Positions 35,621 to 45,399 of a stretch of DNA of 64,000 nt are shown here, piece after piece (within the stretch, counting starts at the first letter, position 1; every line of letters begins with the position of its first letter). Source of the DNA: Terriglobia bacterium (GTDB taxonomy: Bacteria; Acidobacteriota; Terriglobia; Versatilivoradales; Versatilivoraceae). A program made the translations under genes and the position numbers. Location: assembly GCA_022452285.1 (NCBI GenBank), contig JAKUNG010000010.1:92275-156274 (forward strand), written 5' to 3'. The notes below the pieces were generated by a model. The model worked only from the letters and a program-made list of their open reading frames with translations, was not told the origin of the DNA and searched no databases.

Positions 35621-36400
35621 TTAATGACCCGTGAATCGGGGCTTGGATTTGTTTAAAAAGGATTTATAGCCTTCTTGGTGATCTTTAGTCCCAACAATTT
35701 TAAACCCCTCGTCTAATTCTTCTGGAGTAAGTGGTTTGGAGTCTAACAGACGATAGGCAAATTTTTTGTGAAGACTATTTGCTAACGGAGCTCCTGATGC
35801 TATTCGATGGGCAGTCTGGTAGGTTTCCTTCTCTAACTGGTTGTCCTGTACAACGCGAGTTACAAGACCCTTATTTTTTGCTTCTTGAGCACTAAATACC
35901 CGTCCTTCAAGAAGAATTTCCAAAGCGGTTGAACGGCCTACTAGATCAATCAATGCAATAATTTCGGGGTAAGCCATGGTGATACCAATTCTATTAATAG
36001 GGACTCCAAATCGACTTGATTCGCTACAGATTCTTAAGTCACACATTGAGGCTAACTCCAAGCCTCCGCCAACACAAACACCTTGAATCATGGCAATCAC
36101 AGGATGACGGCACTGTCGAATAGCCTGCATTGCATTGTGGATTAATTGCCCATAATTTCGAGCCTGTTGACGATTGGATCGGTGCTCTTCGAATTCTGAA
36201 ATGTCTGCTCCCGGGGAAAATGCTTTTTCACCTGCTCCACGTAAAACAATACACCTTAATTTTTGATCATCTGAGAGTCGATGCATAATCTTAGCTACCT
36301 GTTGCCAGAGATCTATGCTTAGTGCGTTTAGTTTTTGGGGTCGGTTCAAGGTAACGGTTTCAATATTTTGATCTCTATGGTTTAAAAGAATATCGTTCAT
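35621..36400 (-). CDS. Enoyl-CoA hydratase/isomerase (crotonase) family protein
   Basis: A 259-residue crotonase with the oxyanion-hole segments (KAFSPGADISEF and GVCVGGGLELASMCDLRI) and the following FGVPINRIGI block in which the catalytic Glu usually falls. It heads the minus-strand set crotonase - CoA transferase - aldo/keto reductase. Exact substrate not assignable. Confidence 0.92.
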   Translation of the reverse strand: MNDILLNHRDQNIETVTLNRPQKLNALSIDLWQQVAKIMHRLSDDQKLRCIVLRGAGEKAFSPGADISEFEEHRSNRQQARNYGQLIHNAMQAIRQCRHPVIAMIQGVCVGGGLELASMCDLRICSESSRFGVPINRIGITMAYPEIIALIDLVGRSTALEILLEGRVFSAQEAKNKGLVTRVVQDNQLEKETYQTAHRIASGAPLANSLHKKFAYRLLDSKPLTPEELDEGFKIVGTKDHQEGYKSFLNKSKPRFTGH

Positions 36401-36450
36401 ATTTAACCAAGGTTATTTAATGAGCATTATCAAAAAATTAGGATATCTAA

Positions 36451-36588
36451 TTAATAAACTAAAGTATTCAGCTTAGGAATTGGTTGACCCTGATCGAGTT
36501 CAACTACATCCCACTCTACACCAAGTTCAGCAAAGTAGTTGCGAAACATGCCTAGATGTCCACATTCTATTAGATTTCTTCTAAAAAC
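36451..36588 (-). pseudogene. Remnant resembling the N-terminus of a type 1 glutamine amidotransferase
   Basis: Reading the minus strand gives about 45 codons: ECGHLGMFRNYFAELG, then EWDVVELDQGQPIPKL, then a stop. This matches the opening of class I glutamine amidotransferase-like proteins (typically '...GLFRDFLAEDGIEWDVVELDEGEPIP'), but there is no start codon, an in-frame TGA just upstream, and the Cys-His-Glu catalytic part is missing. It is a gene fossil in the 371-bp gap between the crotonase and the cytochrome gene. Confidence 0.5.
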
Positions 36589-36771
36589 TCATATGAATTT
36601 AAAATGAATGAGGGTTTTTCTGACATAATGACGAAATCTGGCCTTATGTGTCCCTCCAGTGTTTCTTTTCTTTTTACTAAATGGATTTATTTAGTATACT
36701 TTTAGTGAACAAAAAAGATTTTAAAAATTAACCTCAAGTTTGGTTTTAAATGTCATTAGGGAAAAACACAG

Positions 36772-39342
36772 ATGAGACAATTTAAGATCACTTTTTTCAT
36801 AGTATCTTTTACCTGGATTTTTAGTGCTTTAACCAATTCGGAAGTGCTTTGTGCCTCAGCAGCTAAGACTTTCGAATCCGATGTCAAGCCACTGTTAGAA
36901 AAATATTGTCTGTCCTGCCATAATTCTGAGAGACATCAAAGTGGGCTTGTTCTGGAGAATTTAGATTCACTGTTAGAAGGAGGAGCTCTTCACGGTCCTT
37001 CTGTTATAGGAGGATCTAGTCAGAATAGTCCATTAATTGAGTATTTATTAGGGGAAAAACAACCACAAATGCCTCTTAGTGGAAATGCTCTTAGTAAGGA
37101 AGAAATTTTAACTATAGCTGCATGGATTGACCAGTTAAAAGTTACTTCTCAGAAGAAAAAAAAAGAGCTTAAGTGGCCCTGGACTAAATTGCAAACGCCC
37201 TTAATTCCTGAAGTAAATAACACTAACTGGGGTAAAAGCTCTATTGATGCTTTTATCTTGAACAAGCAGGAGAAAAAAGGATTACACTCCGCACCACCAG
37301 CTTCTCCTCGAGCTCTATTAAGGCGGCTCTACTTTGACCTTATTGGGTTGCCTCCATCTCCTGAAGAGATGAGAGCATTTTTAGAAGACCCTTCTGAAAA
37401 TGCTTATAAAAATCAAATTGAAAAACTGCTTGCTAACCCCCGTTACGGTGAACGCTGGGGGCGACATTGGTTAGACCTAGTGAGATATGCAGATTCTTTT
37501 GGTGGTGGACTGGACTATCCCTTGCCTCATATCTGGCGTTATCGTGACTATGTTATTCGCGCCTTCAACCAAGACCGTCCATATGATCGTTTCATTAAAG
37601 AACAGTTAGCGGGTGATGCTTATAGAGGATACGGTGCAGAAGGAAAAATTGCTCTTGGATTCATGCGTCTAGGAGTTCAAATTGAAGGGTCTGGGGACTC
37701 GAGACGAGATTTTCTTAATGATGTGGTTAATACAACTGGATCAGTGTTTCTTGGAGTAACACTAGGTTGTGCACGCTGTCATGACCATAAGTATGATCCG
37801 ATATCACATAAAGACTTTTATCGAATTGAAGCTTTTTTTGCACCAACCCATCAACCTACTCCAGCCAGTAATCAGAATTCAGGTAAACTTTGGCTAACGG
37901 ATGTTCCATTTACGCCATATGAGCTCCCTAACTTAAATCCAAAGATCTGGAAACGTAAATCCCAAGGATGGGACGATAAGCTAGCAAACTGGAAAAAATC
38001 GGGAGAAGAATTTAAAAAGAAGTTAAAAGAGAGAACGGAGGGGCAACTTAATTATGTCCTTACCAGTCCCCAAGATTTAAAAGACTGGGCTCTTTCGGGA
38101 TTGAAACATACCTCCATTTCTAGGTCATCACTTTATACCAAGGAAGAAGAAGAACAACTTAGGATAATTGGAAAACAAACCACACCCTTTATCAATCCGA
38201 ACCATCCAACCCGTTTTAAACCAATTGCTTATGTTCCCAAAGAGCCTATGGGTAGCACGATGTATGCTCCCACTACCTTTCTACTTCAAGGAGGAAATAC
38301 TAAACTCAAAGAAGGAATTGTAGAACCGGGGTTTATTAGAGTTTTACATGATGGTCCTGAATCCGTTAACTTAGATGGGTTTTCTGGTAGTAGACGCCGA
38401 CTAATGGCTAACTGGATTGCAAGTGCTGAAAATCCTTTAACAGCTAGGGTAATGGTAAACAGGATTTGGCAACATCATTTTACTAAGGGCCTTGTACCTA
38501 GCCCTAGTGACTTTGGAAACAATGGAATGGGAACGGTACATCCTGCACTGATAGATCACCTAGCTACGAAGTTTATTGAGAGTGGATGGAGTATCAAGAA
38601 TATGCACAGACTGATCCTACAATCAAGTGTTTATCGTCAATCAGTTAACCATCCACACGCTCAACAACTAGAAAAAATTGATCCTCAGAACCATTATTTA
38701 TGGAAGATGCCGTCAATTCGATTAGAATCTGAAGTCATACGAGATTCTATGTTGGCTGTTAGCGGTCAACTCAATCCACTGATGGGAGGTCCTAGCTTTT
38801 TTCCTGATTTTAACAATGAAATGATGAGACAAAATAGCACTTGGTGGGAACCTGACTCTGAGGAAGAGAGATCGAGACGTAGCATCTACATGTTACAACT
38901 ACGTTCCCTGATTTCTCCATTTATGACTGTGTTTGATGGGGCAGATACTAGTCAGAGTTGTTCAGTGAGAAGTGTTACCACGGTTACCCCTCAAGTTTTT
39001 GCCCTGTTTAATGGTCCATTGGCTCATCGTCAAAGTAAACTAATGGCCCAACGGATAAAACAGGAAGTAGGTAATGTTCCTCAAGACCAAATCCAACGCG
39101 CTTTCCAGTTGGCTCTGCAGCGGGAACCCACCTTAGCTGAGAAGCAAAAAAGTTTAGCCTTTCTGGGTCAAGAAAAGAACCAAATCCATGAGGCTAGCAT
39201 TAAGAAAATTTCAGCGAATCTTTCTGTTAATGACTCTGACCAAAAAACTGCTGTAGTTAGAGATAATAAAAAGTATAATGGTACCTTATCAGATTTATGT
39301 TTAGCTTTATTTAACGTTAATGAATTTATCTTTATGGAGTAG
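36772..39342 (+). CDS. Secreted PSCyt1-DUF1549-DUF1553 (PSD1) cytochrome protein
   Basis: An 856-residue exported protein (signal about 1-26). A PSCyt1 cytochrome-c-like module (about 33-122) carries C46-LS-C49-H50; then DUF1549/PSCyt2 (about 150-360) with a second C333-AR-C336-H337; then the C-terminal DUF1553/PSD1 domain (about 540-855; ANWIASAENPLTARVMVNRIWQ). These proteins abound in Planctomycetota and Solibacter-type acidobacteria, nearly always beside a DUF1501 gene; their reaction is unproven. Here a DUF1501 gene follows after 58 bp. Confidence 0.92.
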   Translation: MRQFKITFFIVSFTWIFSALTNSEVLCASAAKTFESDVKPLLEKYCLSCHNSERHQSGLVLENLDSLLEGGALHGPSVIGGSSQNSPLIEYLLGEKQPQMPLSGNALSKEEILTIAAWIDQLKVTSQKKKKELKWPWTKLQTPLIPEVNNTNWGKSSIDAFILNKQEKKGLHSAPPASPRALLRRLYFDLIGLPPSPEEMRAFLEDPSENAYKNQIEKLLANPRYGERWGRHWLDLVRYADSFGGGLDYPLPHIWRYRDYVIRAFNQDRPYDRFIKEQLAGDAYRGYGAEGKIALGFMRLGVQIEGSGDSRRDFLNDVVNTTGSVFLGVTLGCARCHDHKYDPISHKDFYRIEAFFAPTHQPTPASNQNSGKLWLTDVPFTPYELPNLNPKIWKRKSQGWDDKLANWKKSGEEFKKKLKERTEGQLNYVLTSPQDLKDWALSGLKHTSISRSSLYTKEEEEQLRIIGKQTTPFINPNHPTRFKPIAYVPKEPMGSTMYAPTTFLLQGGNTKLKEGIVEPGFIRVLHDGPESVNLDGFSGSRRRLMANWIASAENPLTARVMVNRIWQHHFTKGLVPSPSDFGNNGMGTVHPALIDHLATKFIESGWSIKNMHRLILQSSVYRQSVNHPHAQQLEKIDPQNHYLWKMPSIRLESEVIRDSMLAVSGQLNPLMGGPSFFPDFNNEMMRQNSTWWEPDSEEERSRRSIYMLQLRSLISPFMTVFDGADTSQSCSVRSVTTVTPQVFALFNGPLAHRQSKLMAQRIKQEVGNVPQDQIQRAFQLALQREPTLAEKQKSLAFLGQEKNQIHEASIKKISANLSVNDSDQKTAVVRDNKKYNGTLSDLCLALFNVNEFIFME

Positions 39343-39400
39343 GATTACTATATATAGTTGATATGAAGGACAGAAATAGTCCTTTAAAAAAAAGGTATAA

Positions 39401-40852
39401 ATGGTGATGTCAAAGCGAACAGGCCTCTGCCAAAATGTTGAACCAGCGCCCGACCCTCGACTGGGGGAGTTAGGGAGACGAGATTTACTTTTCCGATTTG
39501 GTCGAGGTTTAGGAGGGCTTGCATTGAGCTCACTTCTATATCAGGATGGGCTGATGGGTGGCGAGTCTCCCTCCAATCCTTTAGTTGCAAAGCCTCCTCA
39601 TTTTGCTACAAAAGCTAAATCCTGTATTTTTTTATTTATGGCTGGTGCTCCAAGTCAGATGGACACCTTCGATCCTAAACCTGCACTTGCCCGCTATCAC
39701 GGCACGCCTGTTACTCGTAAGTACGGTAGCATGGAGAAACGCATCTATGTTGGGAGCCCTTTCAAGTTTGCTAAATATGGACAATGTGGGATGGAAGTTT
39801 CTGAGGTATTTCCCCAAATTTCTAAGTGTGTGGATGATATTGCGGTAGTACGATCACTTCATACTGACAGCAATAGTCACCCTACAGGTTTTACTTTGAT
39901 GAATACAGGTGTTCAGAGACCGGGAACAAGCCCCGCTCTGGGGTCATGGATAACTTATGGTCTTGGAACAGAAAACCAGAATCTTCCAGCTTTTGTGGTG
40001 CTGCCGGACAAAAGAACACCGCAGACAGATCTTTACTCAAATGCATATCTTCCAACCACCTACCAAGGAACACGGCTTAATCCAAAGGGAGTTCCCATCT
40101 TCAATATTAATCCTCCCCAGGGGGTAAGTTACGAACAGCAAGAAGCGACACTGGATTTAGTTAATGAGATTAATAAACCTTACTTGGCATCTAACCCCAG
40201 TAACATTGATCTTCTTGGTCGGATGAAAGGTTACGAGTTAGCCTTTCGAATGCAAAATGCATTGCCCCAGGCTCTTGACCTTAAAAGTGAACCTTCCAAG
40301 ATCCAAGAATTATATGGGATTAATGAGACTATTAGCGAGCCAATGGGGAGAAAATGCTTGATGGCAAGACGCCTGGTTGAGCGAGGTGTTCGGTTTGTTC
40401 AGATCTATTCTGATGGCTGGGACCATCATGAGAATGTCAAAGATGGGCTGAGGCTGAAAGGTTATGAAACAGATCGACCGGTTGCGGGACTCTTGAAAGA
40501 TCTTAAACAAAGAGGACTGCTGGATGAAACCTTGGTGATATGGGGTGGCGAATTCGGTCGTACTGCAGATAATACGATGAGCTTTTTCAGTTCCAACCCT
40601 GGCCGGGACCACAATAAAGAGGCTATGGTGATGTGGTTTGCTGGTGGAGGAATAAAAGGAGGGACGGTTGTTGGTAATACTGATGAGCTAGGGATTAAAG
40701 CCGTTGAAAATGTCTATCACCTCCATGACCTCCATGCTACGATTCTCCGTTTAATGGGATTAGATGATATGCGGTTGACTTATTATCATGCCGGTCGTTT
40801 TAAACGTCTAACCGATCTTGGAGGAAAAGTCATTAAAGAAATTTTGGTATAA
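39401..40852 (+). CDS. DUF1501 family protein (sulfatase/alkaline phosphatase-like fold)
   Basis: A 483-residue DUF1501 protein, predicted to share the fold of sulfatases and phosphatases. GRRDLLFRFGRGLGGLAL (about 26-43) looks like a twin-arginine export signal, set some 25 residues in. Conserved blocks include AGAPSQMDTFDPKP, the region around SLHTDSNSH, DGWDHHENV and WGGEFGRT, whose Asp/His residues are candidate metal ligands. It pairs with the preceding PSD1 cytochrome gene. Two ATGs (39401, 39407) are possible starts. Confidence 0.9.
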   Translation: MVMSKRTGLCQNVEPAPDPRLGELGRRDLLFRFGRGLGGLALSSLLYQDGLMGGESPSNPLVAKPPHFATKAKSCIFLFMAGAPSQMDTFDPKPALARYHGTPVTRKYGSMEKRIYVGSPFKFAKYGQCGMEVSEVFPQISKCVDDIAVVRSLHTDSNSHPTGFTLMNTGVQRPGTSPALGSWITYGLGTENQNLPAFVVLPDKRTPQTDLYSNAYLPTTYQGTRLNPKGVPIFNINPPQGVSYEQQEATLDLVNEINKPYLASNPSNIDLLGRMKGYELAFRMQNALPQALDLKSEPSKIQELYGINETISEPMGRKCLMARRLVERGVRFVQIYSDGWDHHENVKDGLRLKGYETDRPVAGLLKDLKQRGLLDETLVIWGGEFGRTADNTMSFFSSNPGRDHNKEAMVMWFAGGGIKGGTVVGNTDELGIKAVENVYHLHDLHATILRLMGLDDMRLTYYHAGRFKRLTDLGGKVIKEILV

Positions 40853-41012
40853 GCCTGCCATTTTTCTCTTAAATAGTATTTGTCCTGCCTTTTGAGTTTG
40901 AAGTTAAATCGCTGACAATTTTTTTTCAAATGTCATCAATTTTTTGAATCTAAATAACAAAACCATATCCTGGAGGGTGAAACGGTTTTCTGATCACCGA
41001 CTAGGTAAGGTG

Positions 41013-42596
41013 TTAAACAGGTTTTTGTTTATTGGTGTTATTGACTTCGACAGGTAGGATTATCTCAACAGTCAGACCACCACGTCGTGGGGCATTGAAA
41101 GCCTTAACAGTTCCACCATGGAGCTTTACAGCCCTGTCTGTAATGGCTAGACCCAATCCTACTCCTCCAGTTTCCCGATCGCGTGCCTCAGCAACTCGAT
41201 AAAAAGGACGAAAGAGTTTACTTAATTCTGATTCTGGAACACCTTTTCCATGATCACTAATCCGAACTGCTATTTCAGACGAATCGTTTTGTGTGTAATC
41301 AAGTGTGATTTCCACATCAGTTCCAGTTGCTGTGTAGTAGACACCATTTCGAACAATGTTTTCTATGGCACTTTGCAAGAGTTCATGATTTCCATTTACA
41401 GTGCAAGAGATGCAGGTCAAAATCCTAACATTTCGTTCTAGGCTCTTGGCTTCAAATGCAGCATCAGCAGCAACTTTCCTTACAATTTCAGTGAGATTTA
41501 CTTTTTCTCTCCGAAGAATCTCTTTGTTTTCTTCCATTTGATTGAGGGTTAACAAGTGACTAATGAGATTATTAAGCCGATCCGCTTCTACACCGATTCG
41601 AGTCAATTCTTCTTTACCTTTTTGATTAGGTTGCTGGCGAACTAGTTCCAATGCTACCTTCAGGCGAGCTAGGGGTGATCTCAGTTCATGAGAAATATCA
41701 CTTAAAAGGCGTTGTTGAGCTACTACCATCGTCTGAATTTTCTCAGCCATGAGGTTAAAATCACCACCAAGGTTTGCCAATTCATCCCTACGTCGCCCTT
41801 GACTGGTAACCCGGGCAGACAAGTTCCCTTGAGTCAATTTTTGGGTGGCGGAGCGAAGCTGAACTAACGGAGCTGTTAAGTAGCGAGCAAGGGCATAACA
41901 TACGATTCCAGCTGTCAGAAAAACAGCTAACAAACGAAATATCTGAGTTGAAGGTTTAGTACGAGGAATTCCTAGAAAGCTTAAGAAAAAACGTGAAGGT
42001 CTTTGATCTTTCTGGAGTCCTGGAAAATCTGGTCCTGTAACCTGTCCAACTAAAGTTAAACGTTTTCCTTGAGGGGAGATTATGCTTTCTCCCACTATAT
42101 ATTGATTATCTAATCGTTTTATTTCACGTTGGCCACTTCTGATTACCTGTTGAGCTAGATCTTTTATTTGATCAGACAAGGTAGATCCAGCAATCAGTTG
42201 ACCCTCTTGGTTGAATAAAGATACGTTCATTTGGTCGTTTTGATTAACTTGTTGGACATAAGTAGTCAGAGCTGATATTTCATCGTACTCAAAAAGATCG
42301 GAGAGGTTTAACTCTGAGGTTTCGTCCGTTTGGTATGAGTCAGAGGTTATTTGATCTGGTGTTTGATTATCTTCAAAAAGGTCATCTAGGGTCAGATCTA
42401 CTGTTTCGTTATTTTCTAAAAGGTCAGTGGACGTTTGAATTACTGCAGCCATTGCAGTTTCCATCCACACCTGACTGCTGTGTTCTGCACGTTCCCTCAT
42501 AGTTGTGTATGTTGAAAAATAGAGGGCTAAACCTACAAGCGCCATGGCAAGCCAAAACCATAGAAAGATTTTTAAATAAAGACTTTGGATCATCAT
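41013..42596 (-). CDS. CpxA/EnvZ-like sensor histidine kinase
   Basis: A 527-residue membrane kinase: TM1 about 8-27, periplasmic sensor (28-218), TM2 about 219-237, HAMP (about 238-290), HisKA with phospho-acceptor H303 (SDISHELRSP), and HATPase_c with the N, G1 and G2 boxes (ENIVRNGVYYT, DHGKGVP, GVGLGLAI). The sensor contains an acidic stretch (66-107) with two near-repeats, LTLDDLFEDNQT and LNLSDLFEYDEI. It follows its response regulator by 57 bp. Confidence 0.92.
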   Translation of the reverse strand: MMIQSLYLKIFLWFWLAMALVGLALYFSTYTTMRERAEHSSQVWMETAMAAVIQTSTDLLENNETVDLTLDDLFEDNQTPDQITSDSYQTDETSELNLSDLFEYDEISALTTYVQQVNQNDQMNVSLFNQEGQLIAGSTLSDQIKDLAQQVIRSGQREIKRLDNQYIVGESIISPQGKRLTLVGQVTGPDFPGLQKDQRPSRFFLSFLGIPRTKPSTQIFRLLAVFLTAGIVCYALARYLTAPLVQLRSATQKLTQGNLSARVTSQGRRRDELANLGGDFNLMAEKIQTMVVAQQRLLSDISHELRSPLARLKVALELVRQQPNQKGKEELTRIGVEADRLNNLISHLLTLNQMEENKEILRREKVNLTEIVRKVAADAAFEAKSLERNVRILTCISCTVNGNHELLQSAIENIVRNGVYYTATGTDVEITLDYTQNDSSEIAVRISDHGKGVPESELSKLFRPFYRVAEARDRETGGVGLGLAITDRAVKLHGGTVKAFNAPRRGGLTVEIILPVEVNNTNKQKPV

Positions 42597-42653
42597 TGAG
42601 ACTGAATAGAAATTAAGTGGCCTAAGATTTGTATCTGCAGACAGATCACTTGT

Positions 42654-43361
42654 TCAATTAACATTTACATTTTGATAAATGTATCCAACTCCACGAACTG
42701 TTTTAATTCTTTCATCTCCATTTATGTGTGAACCCAATTTCTTTCTTAAATTACTAACATGGGTGTCAAGACTGCGGTCAAAGGGATCTAATTCTCGATC
42801 TAAGACGGTTTTAAATAATGTTTCTCGAGTTACAACATTGTCAGATTCTTTTAGCAGTATTTCTAATAGGTTAAACTCTAGGGCTGTGAGATCTAATGAA
42901 TTACCACCTTTCTTGATTTTCCAGGTATTTTTATCTAATTCAATATCACCGACGGTTAGCAAAAGATGAGATGGATTTTCCTTGTCCTTCTGAAACTGTG
43001 CTTGAGATCTCCGAATGATTGCTCGAATTCTAGCGACCAGCTCATGGGGATTGAATGGTTTAGAGAGATAATCATCGGCACCAATCTCAAGGCTAACAAT
43101 CCGTTTTGTGTCTTCAGTTCGTGCTGACAACATTAATACTGGAACGTCCGATTTAATTCGAATTTGACGCAAAACATCAAATCCATTGATTCCGGGCAGC
43201 ATAATGTCAAGGATGATGAGGGCATATTCCCCAGAAAGTGCCTGGCGTATTCCCTGTTCACTTTCATTTACGGTATCAACTTGAAATCCCTCCATTTCTA
43301 GGTACTTTGTTACTAGCAAACAGAGTTCACTGTCATCATCCACTACAAGTAAACGATTCAA
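42654..43361 (-). CDS. OmpR/CpxR-family response regulator
   Basis: A two-domain regulator of about 235 residues: receiver domain with acidic pair, phospho-Asp in IILDIMLPG (D52) and Lys in YLSKPF (K101), then a winged-helix DNA-binding domain (ITVRGVGY-type end KTVRGVGYIYQ). No ATG is available; a TTG at 43373 is open, but the TTG at 43361 has GGAGG at 43367-43371, 5 bases upstream, and gives the usual MNRLLVVDDD start. It is transcribed ahead of the kinase. Confidence 0.9.
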   Translation of the reverse strand: MNRLLVVDDDSELCLLVTKYLEMEGFQVDTVNESEQGIRQALSGEYALIILDIMLPGINGFDVLRQIRIKSDVPVLMLSARTEDTKRIVSLEIGADDYLSKPFNPHELVARIRAIIRRSQAQFQKDKENPSHLLLTVGDIELDKNTWKIKKGGNSLDLTALEFNLLEILLKESDNVVTRETLFKTVLDRELDPFDRSLDTHVSNLRKKLGSHINGDERIKTVRGVGYIYQNVNVN

Positions 43362-43451
43362 ATGAACCTCCAATGACTAGAATTTCATGAAAGGACTATC
43401 AAATTCAGTTCTAATTAAGTTTACACAAGTAAAGTTTAACCCACTCTATAC

Positions 43452-44228
43452 TTATGAACAGTATCCACCATCAAGAATTATATTTTGGCCAGTGATATAG
43501 CGGGAAGCTTCAGAAGCAAGAAAGAGAATTACACCTTTTATATCATCATACTCTGCCATCCTCTCTAGAAAGACGCGGCGATTATACTGGGAGAGAAAGG
43601 GTTCTGTGGCTACCTCAGGATTGTATCCTCCAGGTGAAATAGTATTTACCCTAACACCACTGGGGCCAGCCCAAGCAGCAAGGTATTTGGTAAGGCCTAC
43701 TAGTCCATGTTTGTGGAACTGATAATCAGGTGGGGTTGTCATATCTGTGCCTGCATAATTGCTAAAATCTGGAGCAACGACACCCTGAACAGAACTAATA
43801 TTGATCATTGTTCCCTTCTTTCTTTTGATCATTGGATCAAGAAAAGCTCTTGAAATTGCAAAAAGCCCGGTTGCATTAACATCCATAGATTTTCGCCAAT
43901 CCTCGAGAGAACCGTCGTAGCCTTGCATTGAACGGCCTACTGAATTATTGACTAAAATATCTACTGAACCATGTTGCTCTAATGTCCTCTCACTGAAGGC
44001 TAAAATTGAGTCTTCACTGGATTGATCATAGCCGTCACCTTTAGCCTCAAAACCACGTTTGACCAGTTTGCTGGCCCATTCTTCACATCGAGACTTGTTG
44101 CGGGAGGCGATAATTACAAAAGCTCCAGCTTCAGCTAAAGCCTCTGACATTGGAGTTCCATAGAGTCCGGTTCCACCAGTTACAATAGCTGTGCATCCGG
44201 AAAGATCAAATAAATCTCGAACATGCAT
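43452..44228 (-). CDS. Short-chain dehydrogenase/reductase
   Basis: A classical SDR of 258 residues with TGGTGLYG cofactor motif near the N-terminus, NNSVG, the catalytic Ser in NISSVQG, and Y-x3-K in DYQFHKHG. The sequence between Ser and Tyr (NYAGTDMTTPPDYQFHKH) is longer than usual. A GTG at 44243 is open, but the ATG at 44228 is preceded by AGGA at 8 bases and is preferred. C-terminal SEASRYITGQNIILDGGY is typical of the gluconate 5-dehydrogenase-like group. Confidence 0.9.
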   Translation of the reverse strand: MHVRDLFDLSGCTAIVTGGTGLYGTPMSEALAEAGAFVIIASRNKSRCEEWASKLVKRGFEAKGDGYDQSSEDSILAFSERTLEQHGSVDILVNNSVGRSMQGYDGSLEDWRKSMDVNATGLFAISRAFLDPMIKRKKGTMINISSVQGVVAPDFSNYAGTDMTTPPDYQFHKHGLVGLTKYLAAWAGPSGVRVNTISPGGYNPEVATEPFLSQYNRRVFLERMAEYDDIKGVILFLASEASRYITGQNIILDGGYCS

Positions 44229-44381
44229 AGTACTTTTCCTCACAAATATTTATTTCTAAAATTAACAGGATTAATTATTCATGATCAATACCTATAATAC
44301 CCCTACTATCTACCTGTGTCTAAAATTTTAATAGTCAGAGGAGTGGATAAGAAAACTAGAAAGCGTCGTTAGTCGTTAACT

Positions 44382-45311
44382 TTAAGTGGATCTGATTAGT
44401 ACTAGTATCACTGAGATAGTGAGAATACTAGCAAGGGTTGAGAAAAGGACTGCCCGAGAAACAAATCCGACGTTACTGCCAAATTCTCTAGCAAAAACGA
44501 TTGGCATGATAGCGGTTGGCATACTTGCTTGAAGCAACACTACCTGTCCTAATAATCCGGTTAGTCCTACTATTGAACCCACAGTCCAAGCCCATAAGGG
44601 TCCTACAATTAACCGAAGAATTACAACACCTACTACATCCGAGTGATTTGTCCTAATGGGGATTCGTCCTAATTCCATTCCAATAGTAATTAAAACCACA
44701 GGGATTCCAGCTCTGCCTAAAATATCAATGGGCTCAAAAACAGACGGAGGTAGGGAAAAGGAAAAAGTTCTAAAGAACAATGCCGCAAGAATAGCATAAG
44801 GGATTGGCATTTTTAAGAGTCCACAAAGGGACTGTCGCGTACTTTGGACACCTCTTGCCGCTAGAAGCAATCCACAGACATTGTGAGGCAATGAGTTTAT
44901 AGCGACGAGAATAGCGGCTAAACTCAATCCTTTTTCACCAAATGCAAATAGAACGAACGGAAAGCCTAAAGTTACAGCATTAAAAAAGGTTCCTGCCATA
45001 ATAGTTGATGCAGTGGTAGGACGATCCATTCGACAGATTCTTGCATAAATGTAACTTAATAACCCCATTCCTCCCATCACTAGGAGAACAAATAAGATAA
45101 CTTGAGTAGTTTGCTCAAGAGTAACTTCTACTTTCATTAGAGAAGAGAAGAGTAGAGCAGGGGAAAAAATGTAGAGACACAATCGACTTAGTGTACGAAG
45201 TTCAAAGTGTAACAACCGATCAGTGATTACACCAAGTCCAGCAAAAAAGATAGGAGGTAAGAGAGCATCAGCAAAAGCCCTAAAAACTTGAAATAGAAAG
45301 GATGTGATCAT
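44382..45311 (-). CDS. AEC (auxin efflux carrier) family permease
   Basis: A polytopic membrane protein of about 309 residues with some ten hydrophobic helices and the split five-plus-five arrangement of AEC permeases (FFNAVTLGFPFVLFAFG in the first half, QASMPTAIMPIVFAREFG in the second). Bacterial members move malonate, malate or related organic acids; substrate unknown. ATG 45311 is chosen over an open TTG at 45326; neither has a clear ribosome-binding site. Confidence 0.85.
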   Translation of the reverse strand: MITSFLFQVFRAFADALLPPIFFAGLGVITDRLLHFELRTLSRLCLYIFSPALLFSSLMKVEVTLEQTTQVILFVLLVMGGMGLLSYIYARICRMDRPTTASTIMAGTFFNAVTLGFPFVLFAFGEKGLSLAAILVAINSLPHNVCGLLLAARGVQSTRQSLCGLLKMPIPYAILAALFFRTFSFSLPPSVFEPIDILGRAGIPVVLITIGMELGRIPIRTNHSDVVGVVILRLIVGPLWAWTVGSIVGLTGLLGQVVLLQASMPTAIMPIVFAREFGSNVGFVSRAVLFSTLASILTISVILVLIRST

Positions 45312-45399
45312 AGATGAGAAGACCAAGACTTAAGCTGGACTTGTTCTATTTCTACCTGAAGTCATGTTTTGGAGTAACATCGAATTAATTTATCAAGAA

